A stretch of 57,362 nt of DNA from Bacteroidota bacterium (GCA_013288285.1 JABDCE010000005.1:1-57362), one strand, 5' to 3'; counted from the stretch's first letter, positions 26,243 to 35,761 are shown. Notes: generated by a model from the sequence alone, not told the origin. A program made the numbers and translations.

Positions 26243-27076
26243 TTAAGAAATAGGATAAGTCCAACTGGCACCTTCAACGCTGATACCAAAGCTTTGGCCT
26301 ATATGTGTGGAGGCGCCTATACTGAAGCCCTGCTCGAGATTATAACACTCATCGAGCACTACCTTGAAAGATGGCTGGAAGCCTGATTGCTCGGTCTGTG
26401 GTACGAGCACTTCACGAAGTAAAGACCATGTAGAACCATCGGGGCTGACATAAAATCTGATCATGCCCAAATTTGTACTTTGCAATGCCTTGATGGTAAT
26501 GGCCGTTATTTTGGCGCCATTGGTGCTGGCGGTAGCAGTGAATATATTGACAATGGCGCCGCTCCCATTTGTGTTTGTATTTGCAACAGATACGGTGCCG
26601 TGGCCGCTAATAGCGATCTCCTGCTTGTAATTGCAACAGCTATCGGGCAAGGTAGCGGGGTATGTCCAGTTCAGACCTTCGGCAATGACATTGAACGACT
26701 CACCATTTTGCGTGGAGGCGTAGAGATTGGTAGATGGCGCCAGTTTGAGCCCGCCAGCAAGGTTGATCTCGAATGTCTGCAGGATGGGCGCGGGGGTGGG
26801 CGTCTGTACAAGTTCAGGAGTATTAGGAATAGGTATTTCTTTGTACAAGATAGCATGAGAAACATCGGGGCCGACGAAGAGTCTCACCATCCCATCCGTG
26901 ACAGGTTGTGTGGCCTTTATGATGACCGACTTGACCAGCGTTCCTTTTGACTCACCTGTAATGACCGGCATGATGGAGCCGGAGCCAGTGAGGCTGCTAT
27001 TGGCGGTGGAGATAGCGGCTATGCCGGTGACAGCGGTAAGGAGGGAGTAATCGTTGCAATCGCAATTTTGAGACAT
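26243..27076 (-). CDS. Protein with two tandem beta-sandwich-like domains, first gene of the cluster
   Basis: 277 aa from the ATG at 27076 (MSQNCDCNDYSLL). Two halves of ~140 aa repeat one another: 'NGSGAIVNIFTATAS..GAKITAITIKALQ....GMIRFYVSPD' in the second matches 'TGSGSIMPVITGES.GTLVKSVIIKATQ....GMVRLFVGPD' in the first, and both halves end in a L/S-W-TYP motif. Alternating hydrophobic strands suggest a jelly-roll, of the kind used in tail fibres or capsid decoration. It has no signal peptide, sorting domain or membrane helix. CDC near the start and CC at the domain boundary are further Cys pairs. Function unknown; probably expressed with the next two genes. Confidence 0.75.
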   Translation of the reverse strand: MSQNCDCNDYSLLTAVTGIAAISTANSSLTGSGSIMPVITGESKGTLVKSVIIKATQPVTDGMVRLFVGPDVSHAILYKEIPIPNTPELVQTPTPAPILQTFEINLAGGLKLAPSTNLYASTQNGESFNVIAEGLNWTYPATLPDSCCNYKQEIAISGHGTVSVANTNTNGSGAIVNIFTATASTNGAKITAITIKALQSTNLGMIRFYVSPDGSTWSLLREVLVPQTEQSGFQPSFKVVLDECYNLEQGFSIGASTHIGQSFGISVEGASWTYPIS

Positions 27077-27469
27077 GATATCAAAGTTTTTAGGGGTGAG
27101 ATTATATACTAAAGCTATGCAAATGAATTTAAAAAAAAACAATTTGTAAATGTTATCATATGGTTATTGATTTGTTTTTCTACATGGCGAACAGCGAAAT
27201 GAAAGTGGAATTCCGCCTACGGGTGTGTTTTTGCTGAACAAAGCTTCGGCGGACGAAGGGTGCCAACGCAAGGGACGGTGATAGCGGTAATGATGCTGGT
27301 AACAAAAAGATTGATCACCCCCATTATTCAAAAACTGCCGTTTTTTGAATAATGACCCCTCTTCGGAAAATGAAGAGGGGAATTTCTATTTGTATGATAT
27401 TTTGGTAAAGAGTAGTTAATGAGTAAAACTATCAACGGTAATGCTTAATTTAGTGCGAAATATAGTGAT
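27077..27469. other. Divergent intergenic region with two adjacent stem-loops
   Basis: 393 bp between the divergent three-gene cluster and the small secreted protein. It carries CATTATTCAAAAA (27322-27334) paired with TTTTTTGAATAATG (27341-27354), directly followed by CCCCTCTTC (27356-27364) paired with GAAGAGGGG (27372-27380). No gene is visible. The promoters of both flanking transcripts should be here. Confidence 0.6.
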
Positions 27470-27760
27470 ATGAAAAAAATATTTTTTGTTTTAATGGCGG
27501 TTTTTGCGCTCACATCAGCGGGCTATGCGCAAACTGCAGATACTAAGCCTAAGCAGAGAGCCATAAAGCACACGGAAGGCGCCAAAATGGAAAACCATGC
27601 TGCAAACACGAACACTACGAAGAACGAAAATGCGGGCAAGATGAAGAAGGATGGCACGCCCGATATGCGCCATAAAGAAAATAAAGCTGCTGCCAAGCCT
27701 AAAAAGCTGAAGAAAGACGGCACGCCTGATATGCGCTATAAAGAGAATAAGGAACGATGA
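27470..27760 (+). CDS. Small secreted protein with duplicated KKDGTPDMR motif
   Basis: 96 aa: signal peptide MKKIFFVLMAVFALTSAGYAQ, then a highly basic, Lys/Asn/Glu-rich, probably disordered chain. It ends with two copies of MKKDGTPDMRHKENK / LKKDGTPDMRYKENK. Short exported proteins with this repeated Asp-Gly-Thr-Pro-Asp-Met-Arg motif are seen in Sphingobacteria/Chitinophagia, without known function. The acidic-basic pattern suggests binding to polyanions or ions, but nothing shows it. Confidence 0.75.
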   Translation: MKKIFFVLMAVFALTSAGYAQTADTKPKQRAIKHTEGAKMENHAANTNTTKNENAGKMKKDGTPDMRHKENKAAAKPKKLKKDGTPDMRYKENKER

Positions 27761-27949
27761 TAAAATAAATTCCACTATCTTACTTGTTCTATTCCATTTT
27801 TATTTCGTTGTAAAAGTCTTTAAATAGCTCACTATTCGCAGATTTTACGCCTCATAAAAAAGAAATATAACTTCGCAATATGGTAGAATTTATTTTATCA
27901 ACGTTCCTAAGGAAGCGGCGAAGAAGAACTAAGTTATCTAAACAACTGA

Positions 27950-28489
27950 ATGATTATGCGCTCATTGCAAAATGTAGTAGTAGCCTGTGTGGCCTTTTGC
28001 CTGCTGCCATCGTGCAAGGAGAAGACGACATGGTCGGAATACACCTCGAAGGATGCGGGGTTCACGGTGTTCATGCCAACTCACCCGGCCAGGACTGACG
28101 GTAAGGTGGGTAAGCAGACGATACACTATGTGACGTGGAAGCCAACGACGTTTGCGCTGGACAAGTTCAAACTGTTCCAGGTGAGTTATACAGACTATCC
28201 GGGTTTTGTAAATTCTGACTCGGTGCGGCTGAACGCATTGCTGGACAGCTCGATAAATACGCGCAAAAAGGACTTTACGGAACTGGATGTGGACTCGGAA
28301 CCGATAACGCTGAACGGGTACCCCGGCAGGGCATTTATGTACCAGACCGACCGTGGGAATACAATAACGATAGTAAAAGAGTGCTTAGTGGGCAGCAGGG
28401 TATATGACCTGACGGTGATAGCGAAAAAGGATTACCCGACGAACGATGAGATGAACAAGTTCTTCAACTCGTTCCAGGTGCTGCGGTAG
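27950..28489 (+). CDS. Predicted lipoprotein of unknown function
   Basis: 179 aa from the ATG at 27950; an ATG two codons later (27956) would give a cleaner signal peptide. The hydrophobic segment ends in the lipobox LLPSC. The mature part (WSEYTSKDAGFTVFMPTHP ... GYPGRAFMYQTDRGNTITIVKECLVGSRVYDLTVIAKK ... MNKFFNSFQVLR) is a small alpha/beta fold of the type that starts with 'F.V.MP..P' and ends 'F..SF', common in Bacteroidota secreted proteins of unknown role. It lies 38 bp ahead of the DnaJ-like gene on the same strand. Confidence 0.75.
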   Translation: MIMRSLQNVVVACVAFCLLPSCKEKTTWSEYTSKDAGFTVFMPTHPARTDGKVGKQTIHYVTWKPTTFALDKFKLFQVSYTDYPGFVNSDSVRLNALLDSSINTRKKDFTELDVDSEPITLNGYPGRAFMYQTDRGNTITIVKECLVGSRVYDLTVIAKKDYPTNDEMNKFFNSFQVLR

Positions 28490-28527
28490 GAGAGACTTTA
28501 TGGCATAATTTTGAGACAGGATAAGCG

Positions 28528-29457
28528 ATGGACTATAAAGATTATTATAAGGTACTGGGCGTAGACAAGAAGGCCTCGCAGGAAGAGATAAAAAAGGTAT
28601 ACCGCAAGCTGGCGGTGAAATATCACCCCGATAAGAACCCCGGCGACAAGAAAGCGGAAGAGCAATTCAAAGAGATCAGCGAGGCATACGATGTGGTGGG
28701 CGATGCGGCCAAGCGCAAGAAGTATGACGAGCTGGGCGAGAACTGGCAGCAGCACCAGCAATATGGTGGTAATGCGGGCGGGGGATTCGGTGGACAGCAG
28801 CAATATGGCGGTCAGCAGTTCAATGCCGGAGAAGGTGCCTTCTCTGATTTTTTCGAATCATTTTTTGGGAGCGGTGCGTCATTTGGTGGGGGTGGTGCAA
28901 GTTTTGGTGGTGGCAGGCAGCGTGGCAGCCGCAAGGCTAAGGGCGAAGACTACCAGGCAGAAACGACGATAACGCTGGATGAAGCATTTCACGGCACAAG
29001 CCGCCAACTGAATCTAAGCACACAGAAGCTGAACCTGAAACTGAAGCCGGGCATAGCCGAAGGGCAGGTGCTGCGGATGAAGGAAAAAGGCGGGCCGGGC
29101 ATGAATGGCGGCCCGGCAGGCGACCTGTTCATAACGATACATGTGCAGAAGCATCCCCTCTATGAGCGGCGCGGCGATGACCTCTACTTTGATCATACGC
29201 TGGACGCATTTACTGCGATACTGGGCGGCAAGCTGTCGGTACAGACCATAGACAAGTCGCTGAGCATAAACATACCTGCCGGCACGGACAGTGATAAGAC
29301 CTTTCGCCTGAAAGGTATGGGCATGCCGCTATACAGCGATGCTAACCAGCGCGGCGACAGCTATGTGCGGGTGCTGATAACAGTGCCGAAAGACCTGGGC
29401 GAAGAGGACAGGGCGGCGCTGGCACATATAGCGAAGAAGCATACCGCGCGCGACTAG
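28528..29457 (+). CDS. cbpA: DnaJ-family co-chaperone, CbpA type
   Basis: 309 aa. The J-domain (1-70) has the HPD triad at residues 33-35, which stimulates the ATPase of DnaK. A Gly/Phe/Gln-rich linker follows (~75-135, [15 protein letters not shown]), and a C-terminal substrate-binding domain covers ~140-305 ([58 protein letters not shown]). The zinc-finger Cys repeats of DnaJ proper are absent, making it a class B/CbpA type. It is followed after 74 bp by argS on the same strand. The linker is longer than in E. coli CbpA. Confidence 0.92.
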   Translation: MDYKDYYKVLGVDKKASQEEIKKVYRKLAVKYHPDKNPGDKKAEEQFKEISEAYDVVGDAAKRKKYDELGENWQQHQQYGGNAGGGFGGQQQYGGQQFNAGEGAFSDFFESFFGSGASFGGGGASFGGGRQRGSRKAKGEDYQAETTITLDEAFHGTSRQLNLSTQKLNLKLKPGIAEGQVLRMKEKGGPGMNGGPAGDLFITIHVQKHPLYERRGDDLYFDHTLDAFTAILGGKLSVQTIDKSLSINIPAGTDSDKTFRLKGMGMPLYSDANQRGDSYVRVLITVPKDLGEEDRAALAHIAKKHTARD

Positions 29458-29531
29458 CTACATCGCCGGAAATCAATTGCCTTTTTTTCGCCGCATTATT
29501 AAAGTATTTTTGCGCTAAATAAACAGACCTG

Positions 29532-31331
29532 ATGACGCTTACCGCCCAGATAAGACATGCTGCCCACAATGCTTTAGCACATCTGTACCCGGATGTGACC
29601 ATAGATATAGCCACGATACTTGTGAACGAGACGAAGCCGGAGTTCACCGGTGACTATACGGTGGTGATATTCCCATTTCTGAAGCTGCTGAAGCAAAAGC
29701 CTGATGTAATAGGTAAGCAACTGGGCGACTACTTAGTGGGCAAGACGGACCTGTTCACCGGGTACGAAATAGTGAGCGGCTTTCTGAACCTGACGGTAAA
29801 AGAGAGCTATTGGGTTTCCTTTCTACTGAACCACTATACTGATACTCATTACGGTGAAAGAGCGAAGGTTGACAGGCGGGTGATGATAGAATATTCATCG
29901 CCGAACACGAACAAGCCGCTGCACTTCGGGCACCTGAGGAATAACTTCCTGGGTGCGGCAACTGCAGAAATACTAAAGGCGGCAGGCAATGAAGTGATCA
30001 AGGCCAACCTGATCAATGACCGGGGAATACACATCTGCAAGTCGATGATAGCGTGGATGCGGTATGCCAACGGGGCAACACCGGAGCAAACAGGGATAAA
30101 GGGTGACCACCTGGTGGGTGACTACTATGTGAAGTTCAACGATGTATATAAGGAGGAAGTGAAGAAGTTGGTAGCGGCAGGCGCCGATGAGAAGACGGCA
30201 GAGAAGGAAGCGCCGATAATGAAGGATGCGCAGGAGTTGCTGCGTAAGTGGGAGGCGGGCGATACGGAAGTGCGCCGCCTGTGGCAGCAGATGAACGGAT
30301 GGGTATACGCGGGTTTTGATGTGACCTATAAGAAGCTGGGAATATCGTTTGATAAGCAATACTACGAAAGCGATACGTACCTGTTGGGGAAGCAGATAGT
30401 GGAGGCGGGACTGAATAAAGGCGTGCTATACAAGAAGGAGGACGGATCGGTGTGGGTGGACCTGAGGGATGAGGGACTGGATGAAAAGCTGCTGCTGCGC
30501 GGCGACGGCACATCGGTATACATGACGCAGGACCTGGGGACAGCCAAGCTGAAGTATGATGAGTATAAACTGGACCAGAGCGTATATGTGATAGCCGATG
30601 AACAGAACTACCACATGCAGGTGCTGCAACTGATCATGAAAAAACTGGGCGAGCCGTGCGCAGCTGGCATCTACCACTTATCATATGGTATGGTGGAATT
30701 GCCGACAGGCAGGATGAAGAGCCGTGAAGGGACAGTAGTGGATGCAGATGATATGGCTGCGGAAATGATAAAGCTGGCACAGGAGCAGACGGAAAGCTCA
30801 GGCAAGACGGAAGGGTTTACGCAAGAGGAACTGACGAAGCTGTATGAGATGATAGGGCTGGGTGCGCTTAAGTTTTACCTGCTGCGCGTGGAGCCGAGGA
30901 AGAAGATGATCTTTGACCCGAAGGAATCTATAGATCTGCACGGGTATACGGCTACGTTCATACAATATGCACATGCACGTATCTGCTCTATACTGCGGAA
31001 GGAAGATGTGCCGGTGACGCCTGATGCCTCGCTGTTTGCGTCTTTTAAACAATCAACAGAGTTGCTGCCACTGGAGCGGAGCATTATACTGGCGCTGGAG
31101 CAATACCCAACAATATTAGCGGATGCGGCGGATGAGTTAAATCCATCGGCATTGTGTAACTATTCGTTCCAACTGGCGCAATTGTTCAATACATTCTATG
31201 ATGCGCACAGCATATCGAAAGCCGAGAGTGAGGAGAAGAAGAGCCTGCGGCTGATGACCATAATACTGACCGCATCGGTACTACGCCACGCAATGAAGCT
31301 GATGGGCATCAGCCTGCCAGAGAAGATGTAG
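29532..31331 (+). CDS. argS: Arginine--tRNA ligase
   Basis: 599 aa, the usual length for ArgS, a class I synthetase charging tRNA-Arg. The N-terminal additional domain covers residues ~1-110. The catalytic core begins with the HIGH-type motif in EYSSPNTNKPLHFGHLRNN (about residues 118-136). The arginine-site segment ANLINDRGIHICKSM is present, as are YHLSYGMVELPTGRMKSREG, which holds the degenerate KMSKS region, and the C-terminal helical anticodon-binding DALR domain (~480-599; ICSILRKE, LCNYSFQLAQLFNTFY, LMTIILTASVLRHAMKLMGI). It ends five bases from the stop of the convergent ABC transporter operon. Confidence 0.97.
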   Translation: MTLTAQIRHAAHNALAHLYPDVTIDIATILVNETKPEFTGDYTVVIFPFLKLLKQKPDVIGKQLGDYLVGKTDLFTGYEIVSGFLNLTVKESYWVSFLLNHYTDTHYGERAKVDRRVMIEYSSPNTNKPLHFGHLRNNFLGAATAEILKAAGNEVIKANLINDRGIHICKSMIAWMRYANGATPEQTGIKGDHLVGDYYVKFNDVYKEEVKKLVAAGADEKTAEKEAPIMKDAQELLRKWEAGDTEVRRLWQQMNGWVYAGFDVTYKKLGISFDKQYYESDTYLLGKQIVEAGLNKGVLYKKEDGSVWVDLRDEGLDEKLLLRGDGTSVYMTQDLGTAKLKYDEYKLDQSVYVIADEQNYHMQVLQLIMKKLGEPCAAGIYHLSYGMVELPTGRMKSREGTVVDADDMAAEMIKLAQEQTESSGKTEGFTQEELTKLYEMIGLGALKFYLLRVEPRKKMIFDPKESIDLHGYTATFIQYAHARICSILRKEDVPVTPDASLFASFKQSTELLPLERSIILALEQYPTILADAADELNPSALCNYSFQLAQLFNTFYDAHSISKAESEEKKSLRLMTIILTASVLRHAMKLMGISLPEKM

Positions 31332-31336
31332 CTGGC

Positions 31337-32023
31337 CTAACGCCCATGATCGGTTATCTGGCCGTCGGCCATTTCTATAATACGGTCTGAGCGTTTGGCA
31401 AAGTCTTCGTCGTGGGTAACGGTGATGATAGTTTGCCCGAATTCTTTGGACAATTTCTGAAAGAGGTCGAAAACGATACCTGTATTTTTTGAGTCGAGAT
31501 TGCCGGTGGGCTCGTCGCCCATGATAATGGCAGGGTCGTTGATGAGGGCCCGCGCAATAGCTACACGCTGCTGCTGGCCGCCTGAGAGTTTGTTGGCAGT
31601 TTTAAGGGCCTGCTCTGCGACGCCAAACATTTTTAGTTTTTCATAGGCGCGTTCTTCCAGCTCTTTGTGCGAATACTTGCCGAGGCGCAGGCCGGGTATC
31701 ATCACGTTTTTGAGGCAACTGAAATCGGGTAGGAGGTAGTGGAACTGGAATACGAAGCCGATAGACTCATTGCGTATAGCGGCCAGCTTGTTCAGGGACT
31801 TGCCGGTAGCTATCTCTCCGTTGATGCCTATTTCGCCTTCATAGTCTGTATCCATAGTGGACAGCACATAGAGCAGGGTAGACTTACCGCAGCCCGACTT
31901 GCCGACGATAGATACGAACTCACCCTTGGTGACGTCCATGGTTATGTTTTTCAGGATCTGCTGGGTAACAGGATCGTGAAAGTATTTGTTTATGCCGCTG
32001 GCATGTAATGCTATGTCTGCCAT
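31337..32023 (-). CDS. ABC transporter ATP-binding protein, MacB/LolD type
   Basis: 228 aa. Walker [10 protein letters not shown] at 41-49, Q-loop ([10 protein letters not shown]), signature LSGGQQQR, Walker B ([12 protein letters not shown]) and the switch His (VTHDEDFA) are all present. The GNLDS stretch and size match the LolD/MacB/FtsE branch that powers mechanotransmission permeases. Its start overlaps the permease stop by one base (TAATG), so it is the last gene of the tetR-led operon and supplies ATP hydrolysis for the tripartite pump. Confidence 0.93.
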   Translation of the reverse strand: MADIALHASGINKYFHDPVTQQILKNITMDVTKGEFVSIVGKSGCGKSTLLYVLSTMDTDYEGEIGINGEIATGKSLNKLAAIRNESIGFVFQFHYLLPDFSCLKNVMIPGLRLGKYSHKELEERAYEKLKMFGVAEQALKTANKLSGGQQQRVAIARALINDPAIIMGDEPTGNLDSKNTGIVFDLFQKLSKEFGQTIITVTHDEDFAKRSDRIIEMADGQITDHGR

Positions 32024-33279
32024 TATCCGCGAATTATGTTTACCGGGTCAACCTTTGCTGCTTTCCTGGCGGGGAAGTACCCTGCCGCAACGGTGGTCAA
32101 CACGCCGAAAATTATGGCCTCGATATAGTGAGGTAAGTAGAATGACATGGGGAAGTATTTGAGCGTGCCCATGGGTGTGTTGCTGCCTATGTAGACATGC
32201 GATAAGCCGAAGGACATGAGGAACCCGAAAATGATGCCGATAATGCCGCCTGTGAGCCCGATGTAGATGGCCTGCTGCAGGAATATACTGGTAACAGAAC
32301 CGCCGGAGAAGCCGATGGCTTTGAGGATGGCTATCTCCTTCATCTTCTCATAGATGGTCATGTTGAGGATGTTGTAGATACCGAAGCCGGCGACCAGCAG
32401 TATGACCCCTATGACGGAGTTGAGTATGATAGCGCGTATCTTGAATGCGGTCTTCAGTTGTTCATTGGCAGCCACCCAGTCTTCTGCTTTGTAGCCTGTG
32501 AGCATTTCCAGTTTGCGGGCAACCACGTCGGCGGCCATATAGTCTTTCAGGTTGATCTTTATGTCAGTTACATAGCTCCTGTCTTTACCCATGATGTTCT
32601 GCGCCTGTACAATGTTGGCGTAGGATTTGGTTTCGTCTACCTGCTTGACGCCGCTGGCATAGATACCTATCACGCGCATGATCTGGGTGCTGCCGGAGCC
32701 GCCATTGACAGTGATGTTGTCGCCAACATGGAGGCTTAGTTTATCTGCGATACCCTTACCTATGAGCAGCCCGTTGTTTACACGGTCGAGATCGTGTAAG
32801 TCACCAGATATCATATTACCCTGTACATCGAACATTTTGTCTTCCTGTACGATGTTCACGCCCGCCACGGTACCGGTGATCTGCACGCTGCCGCTGGTAT
32901 AAATGACATTTGCTGTCACCTGCGGTGTTACATAGAGCACCCTGGGGTCCCTGTTGATGAGCCGTATAATACCATAGGGGTCTGTGAGCCCCTGGCTCTG
33001 GGTCAATTGCTTTGGGTTAGTGAGTATTTTGGTGGAAGAGTCTTTCAGGAAGCTGTTGAGCATGTGGGTGTCGGCAACCTTGTTCTCGCTATACAGGCGA
33101 ATGTGTGGCGTGCTGTTGAAGGAGGACTTCTCGAAATAATCGTTAGTGCCCTTCATGAGCGACTGCATGAAGATGAACATGGAAATACCGAACATGACCC
33201 CCATCGATGCTACAAAGGTTTGCTTCTTGCGCGAGGTAAGGTATGTAATGGCGATCTCGGTATTTACGCTGATCTTCAT
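32023..33279 (-). CDS. ABC transporter permease, MacB/LolC type
   Basis: 418 aa with the four-helix MacB topology: an N-terminal helix (~20-40, after TSRKKQTFVASMGVMFGISMFIF), a large periplasmic domain (~45-275), and three C-terminal helices (~285-310, VILLVAGFGIYNILNMTIYEKM; ~335-360; ~380-405). The cytoplasmic coupling helix reads EKMKEIAILKAIGFS and the protein ends FPARKAAKVDPVNIIRG, both typical. It does not transport through a channel but drives TolC-linked export by periplasmic conformational change. One base lies between it and the adaptor gene. Confidence 0.93.
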   Translation of the reverse strand: MKISVNTEIAITYLTSRKKQTFVASMGVMFGISMFIFMQSLMKGTNDYFEKSSFNSTPHIRLYSENKVADTHMLNSFLKDSSTKILTNPKQLTQSQGLTDPYGIIRLINRDPRVLYVTPQVTANVIYTSGSVQITGTVAGVNIVQEDKMFDVQGNMISGDLHDLDRVNNGLLIGKGIADKLSLHVGDNITVNGGSGSTQIMRVIGIYASGVKQVDETKSYANIVQAQNIMGKDRSYVTDIKINLKDYMAADVVARKLEMLTGYKAEDWVAANEQLKTAFKIRAIILNSVIGVILLVAGFGIYNILNMTIYEKMKEIAILKAIGFSGGSVTSIFLQQAIYIGLTGGIIGIIFGFLMSFGLSHVYIGSNTPMGTLKYFPMSFYLPHYIEAIIFGVLTTVAAGYFPARKAAKVDPVNIIRG

Positions 33280-33280
33280 G

Positions 33281-34381
33281 TTACTTGAGTTTTGCTATTT
33301 TGTCGGTTGGTGATAGTCCACTGAGTACTTCGATCCATTCGTCGGATACGATGCCGGTGGTAATGTTAGTGGTGTCTATCTTTTTATCTTTCCGTACCAG
33401 CACTTTGTTTCCCTCGATGAGGTAGACACGTGGTATGAGTATTGTATTTTCTTTTTTGTTGGTAATGATGTTGGCTTGAAGCTGCGTGCCGGAGATAAGA
33501 CCGGGCATTTCTTTAATGAAGCGTGCTTCGACCTTGTATGATTGAGATGACTCGTTAAAATGCGGATAGACCTTACTTACACGGGCTTCGTAGGTTTTAT
33601 TTTTTTCAGTGTTCAGTTCCACAAGTACCTGCTGGCCCAGTTGTATTTTACTGATACTGCCTTCATCTATATCCAGGTTGATGACGATAGAATCGGGATT
33701 GCCTAACTGGGCTACCTGGTCGCCTTTACGGATAAGGTCGCCCTGTTTTTTGAAGATCTGGTATACCTTGCTCTCACCTATGGCCCGCAGGTTGTAGTAC
33801 TGGTTGCCAGCTTCAGCATTCTGCAGCAGGGATTGTGTGTTGATGTAGTCCTGCTTTACTTTATCGGCGGTAGCGTTATAGTTTTCGACAACTGCCTTGT
33901 AAGAACTGGATGACGATTCATAATTAAGCCTTGCGTTGTCAAGGTCCTGTTTTGATACGGAGTTGGTGGTGTATAAATGTTCGTAGCGCTGGAGGTTAAC
34001 GGAGTCGGTCAGCATCTTTGCTTTAGCAGCGCTTATCTGGGCCTTGACCTGTAATAACGTAGGTGAACTGTTGTCTGAATTTATTTTTGCGAACTGAACA
34101 TTTGTCTCCGCGATCTTTACCTGGGTATTCTGCTGGCGGTTGTCGAGCTGAAAGAGCAACTGGCCATCATGTACGAGGTCGTTCTCTGTGACAAAGCTTT
34201 TTACAATAAAGCCGTCAGACAGTGAAGTTAGCGTATACGCATCTTTGGGCTCTATGCTGCCCGATGCAAATACCGCTTCGGTAATGGGGCCTGTTTTTGG
34301 CGAGACCTCATCATAAGTGGGTTTGCACGCAGTGGCAGATAAAAGCAGAAGCACAGCAAGGAAAATAACTGGTTGTTTCAT
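33281..34381 (-). CDS. Periplasmic adaptor (membrane fusion) lipoprotein, MacA/HlyD type
   Basis: 366 aa. The signal peptide ends in the lipobox LSATAC (Cys19), anchoring it to the inner membrane. Then come an early lipoyl/barrel-sandwich half (GSIEPKDAYTLTSLSDGFI ... DGQLLFQLDN), a coiled-coil hairpin (~85-195), the second lipoyl half (KQGDLIRKGDQVAQLGNPDSIVINLDI) and a beta-barrel/MP domain to the end. This is the adaptor that links the ABC permease to TolC. It lies one base from both neighbours, so all parts are translated from one message. Confidence 0.92.
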   Translation of the reverse strand: MKQPVIFLAVLLLLSATACKPTYDEVSPKTGPITEAVFASGSIEPKDAYTLTSLSDGFIVKSFVTENDLVHDGQLLFQLDNRQQNTQVKIAETNVQFAKINSDNSSPTLLQVKAQISAAKAKMLTDSVNLQRYEHLYTTNSVSKQDLDNARLNYESSSSSYKAVVENYNATADKVKQDYINTQSLLQNAEAGNQYYNLRAIGESKVYQIFKKQGDLIRKGDQVAQLGNPDSIVINLDIDEGSISKIQLGQQVLVELNTEKNKTYEARVSKVYPHFNESSQSYKVEARFIKEMPGLISGTQLQANIITNKKENTILIPRVYLIEGNKVLVRKDKKIDTTNITTGIVSDEWIEVLSGLSPTDKIAKLK

Positions 34382-34382
34382 A

Positions 34383-35705
34383 TTAAAATGATTGTTGGCG
34401 GATCTTTACCTGGTAGAGCTGTACGAGCAGATCAGATAAACTGTTTAAGTATTGGTTTTGGTAGTCGATGTAGTCTTTAAAGGCATTCAGGCGGGTCTCT
34501 ATAGATTCGATACCGGATTCATACCTGTAGGAGATATGCGTGTAGTTGTCGAAGGAGAGGTCCATTACGTTTTTTGATTTACTTAATACCGCGGTTGCCT
34601 TTTGATAATTTAACCGTATGTTTTCATCATTTATTTCTGATTGTTTCTGTGCGTTCTCGTATTGCTCTACGCTCTCGTTCCATGCTATCCTGTTCTTCCG
34701 GGACTGGAATAGCCTGCCGCCACTCGCGAAGAGTGGGATAGACGCCTGCAAAGACCAATACTGCGAAGGGAACCAGCCAGCCACACCCGATACTCCACTG
34801 AAGGGTTCAAATGTGTTATCGAATCGCTGTGTAGCGTAATTGTAGAGGATGTTGATAGTGGGTGCAAAAGCAGCGTTGGCAGAACGGTATTGACTGAGGC
34901 TTATTTTCTGCTGAGACAAGGCGAGTAAAACTGAGGGGTCTTCCTGGAACGAGGCAGTGGGTTCCACAGGTAAACTGGCGGTCAATGATGCGTTGATAGT
35001 TAAGGAGTCTTTGACAGAGAAACCTAACAATGATTTGAGGCTATTTTGCGCGGTGAGCATCTGGTATCGTGCGGAAACCTGGCCCTGCTGCGCTCTCTCA
35101 AAATTGAGCCGGGCAATGTCGACGTTGCCCTGGCTTACCGTACCTTCTTTGAATTTGTTGCTTACGGATTGCGCAACGGAATCGGCGATACTTGCAGTCT
35201 GGGTGGCAAGGCGGTAAGCTTCCTGCATGAGCAGGTAGGCATAGAACTGAGTAGCCACCTGCTGGTAAACGCTTTTCTTGTTGTTTGCCAGCGTAGCTTT
35301 ATTCAACTCTTCTGTTTCCTGAGCGATGCGGGCGTTGTACCAGTTCTGCAGGTTCAGGATATTCATTTGTGCGGCGATACCACCTGCGTATACAAACTGC
35401 TCACCGAACTGAAGCGTTTTGTAAGAGCCGGGAGGACCACCGAAAATCTGGCCGGGAATGAGGGTTGTCTGCAGGGCTATGTTATCGGTATAAGAACCGG
35501 TGGCGTTAACCTGTGGCAGTAAGGCGCTATAGGACTGGCGTTTGGCGTAGAGCGCCCGCTCTACTTCCTGCTGTGATGTGCGGATAGTGATGTTGTGCAC
35601 GTCGGCATATTTCCATGCGTCTTCCAGTGAACTGAACACTACCTGTGCATCTGCCGCAAGGCAGATAACCAGTAATATAATTGTAACGGATACTTTCTTC
35701 AACAT
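34383..35705 (-). CDS. TolC-family outer membrane efflux protein
   Basis: 440 aa with signal peptide (MLKKVSVTIILLVICLAADAQ). Two structural repeats of the OEP fold are visible: SLEDAWKYADVHNITIRTSQQEVERALY and ARLNFERAQQGQVSARYQMLTAQNSLKSLLG for the first, and LLALSQQKISLSQYRSANAAFAPTINI plus the C-terminal helices for the second. Trimeric TolC proteins form the outer membrane duct of efflux pumps. It is the first pump gene after tetR (56 bp gap), which suggests that the regulator is transcribed with the pump. Confidence 0.93.
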   Translation of the reverse strand: MLKKVSVTIILLVICLAADAQVVFSSLEDAWKYADVHNITIRTSQQEVERALYAKRQSYSALLPQVNATGSYTDNIALQTTLIPGQIFGGPPGSYKTLQFGEQFVYAGGIAAQMNILNLQNWYNARIAQETEELNKATLANNKKSVYQQVATQFYAYLLMQEAYRLATQTASIADSVAQSVSNKFKEGTVSQGNVDIARLNFERAQQGQVSARYQMLTAQNSLKSLLGFSVKDSLTINASLTASLPVEPTASFQEDPSVLLALSQQKISLSQYRSANAAFAPTINILYNYATQRFDNTFEPFSGVSGVAGWFPSQYWSLQASIPLFASGGRLFQSRKNRIAWNESVEQYENAQKQSEINDENIRLNYQKATAVLSKSKNVMDLSFDNYTHISYRYESGIESIETRLNAFKDYIDYQNQYLNSLSDLLVQLYQVKIRQQSF

Positions 35706-35761
35706 AATATTTTTCGCGCTCTGTTATTAATCGTGTACAGTTAACATCCTTGCCGGGTCCA

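Noticed and set aside
27880-28098. 72-codon + frame overlapping the lipoprotein gene at 27950
   Set aside because: It overlaps a gene with a clear lipobox in another frame and shows no features of its own.
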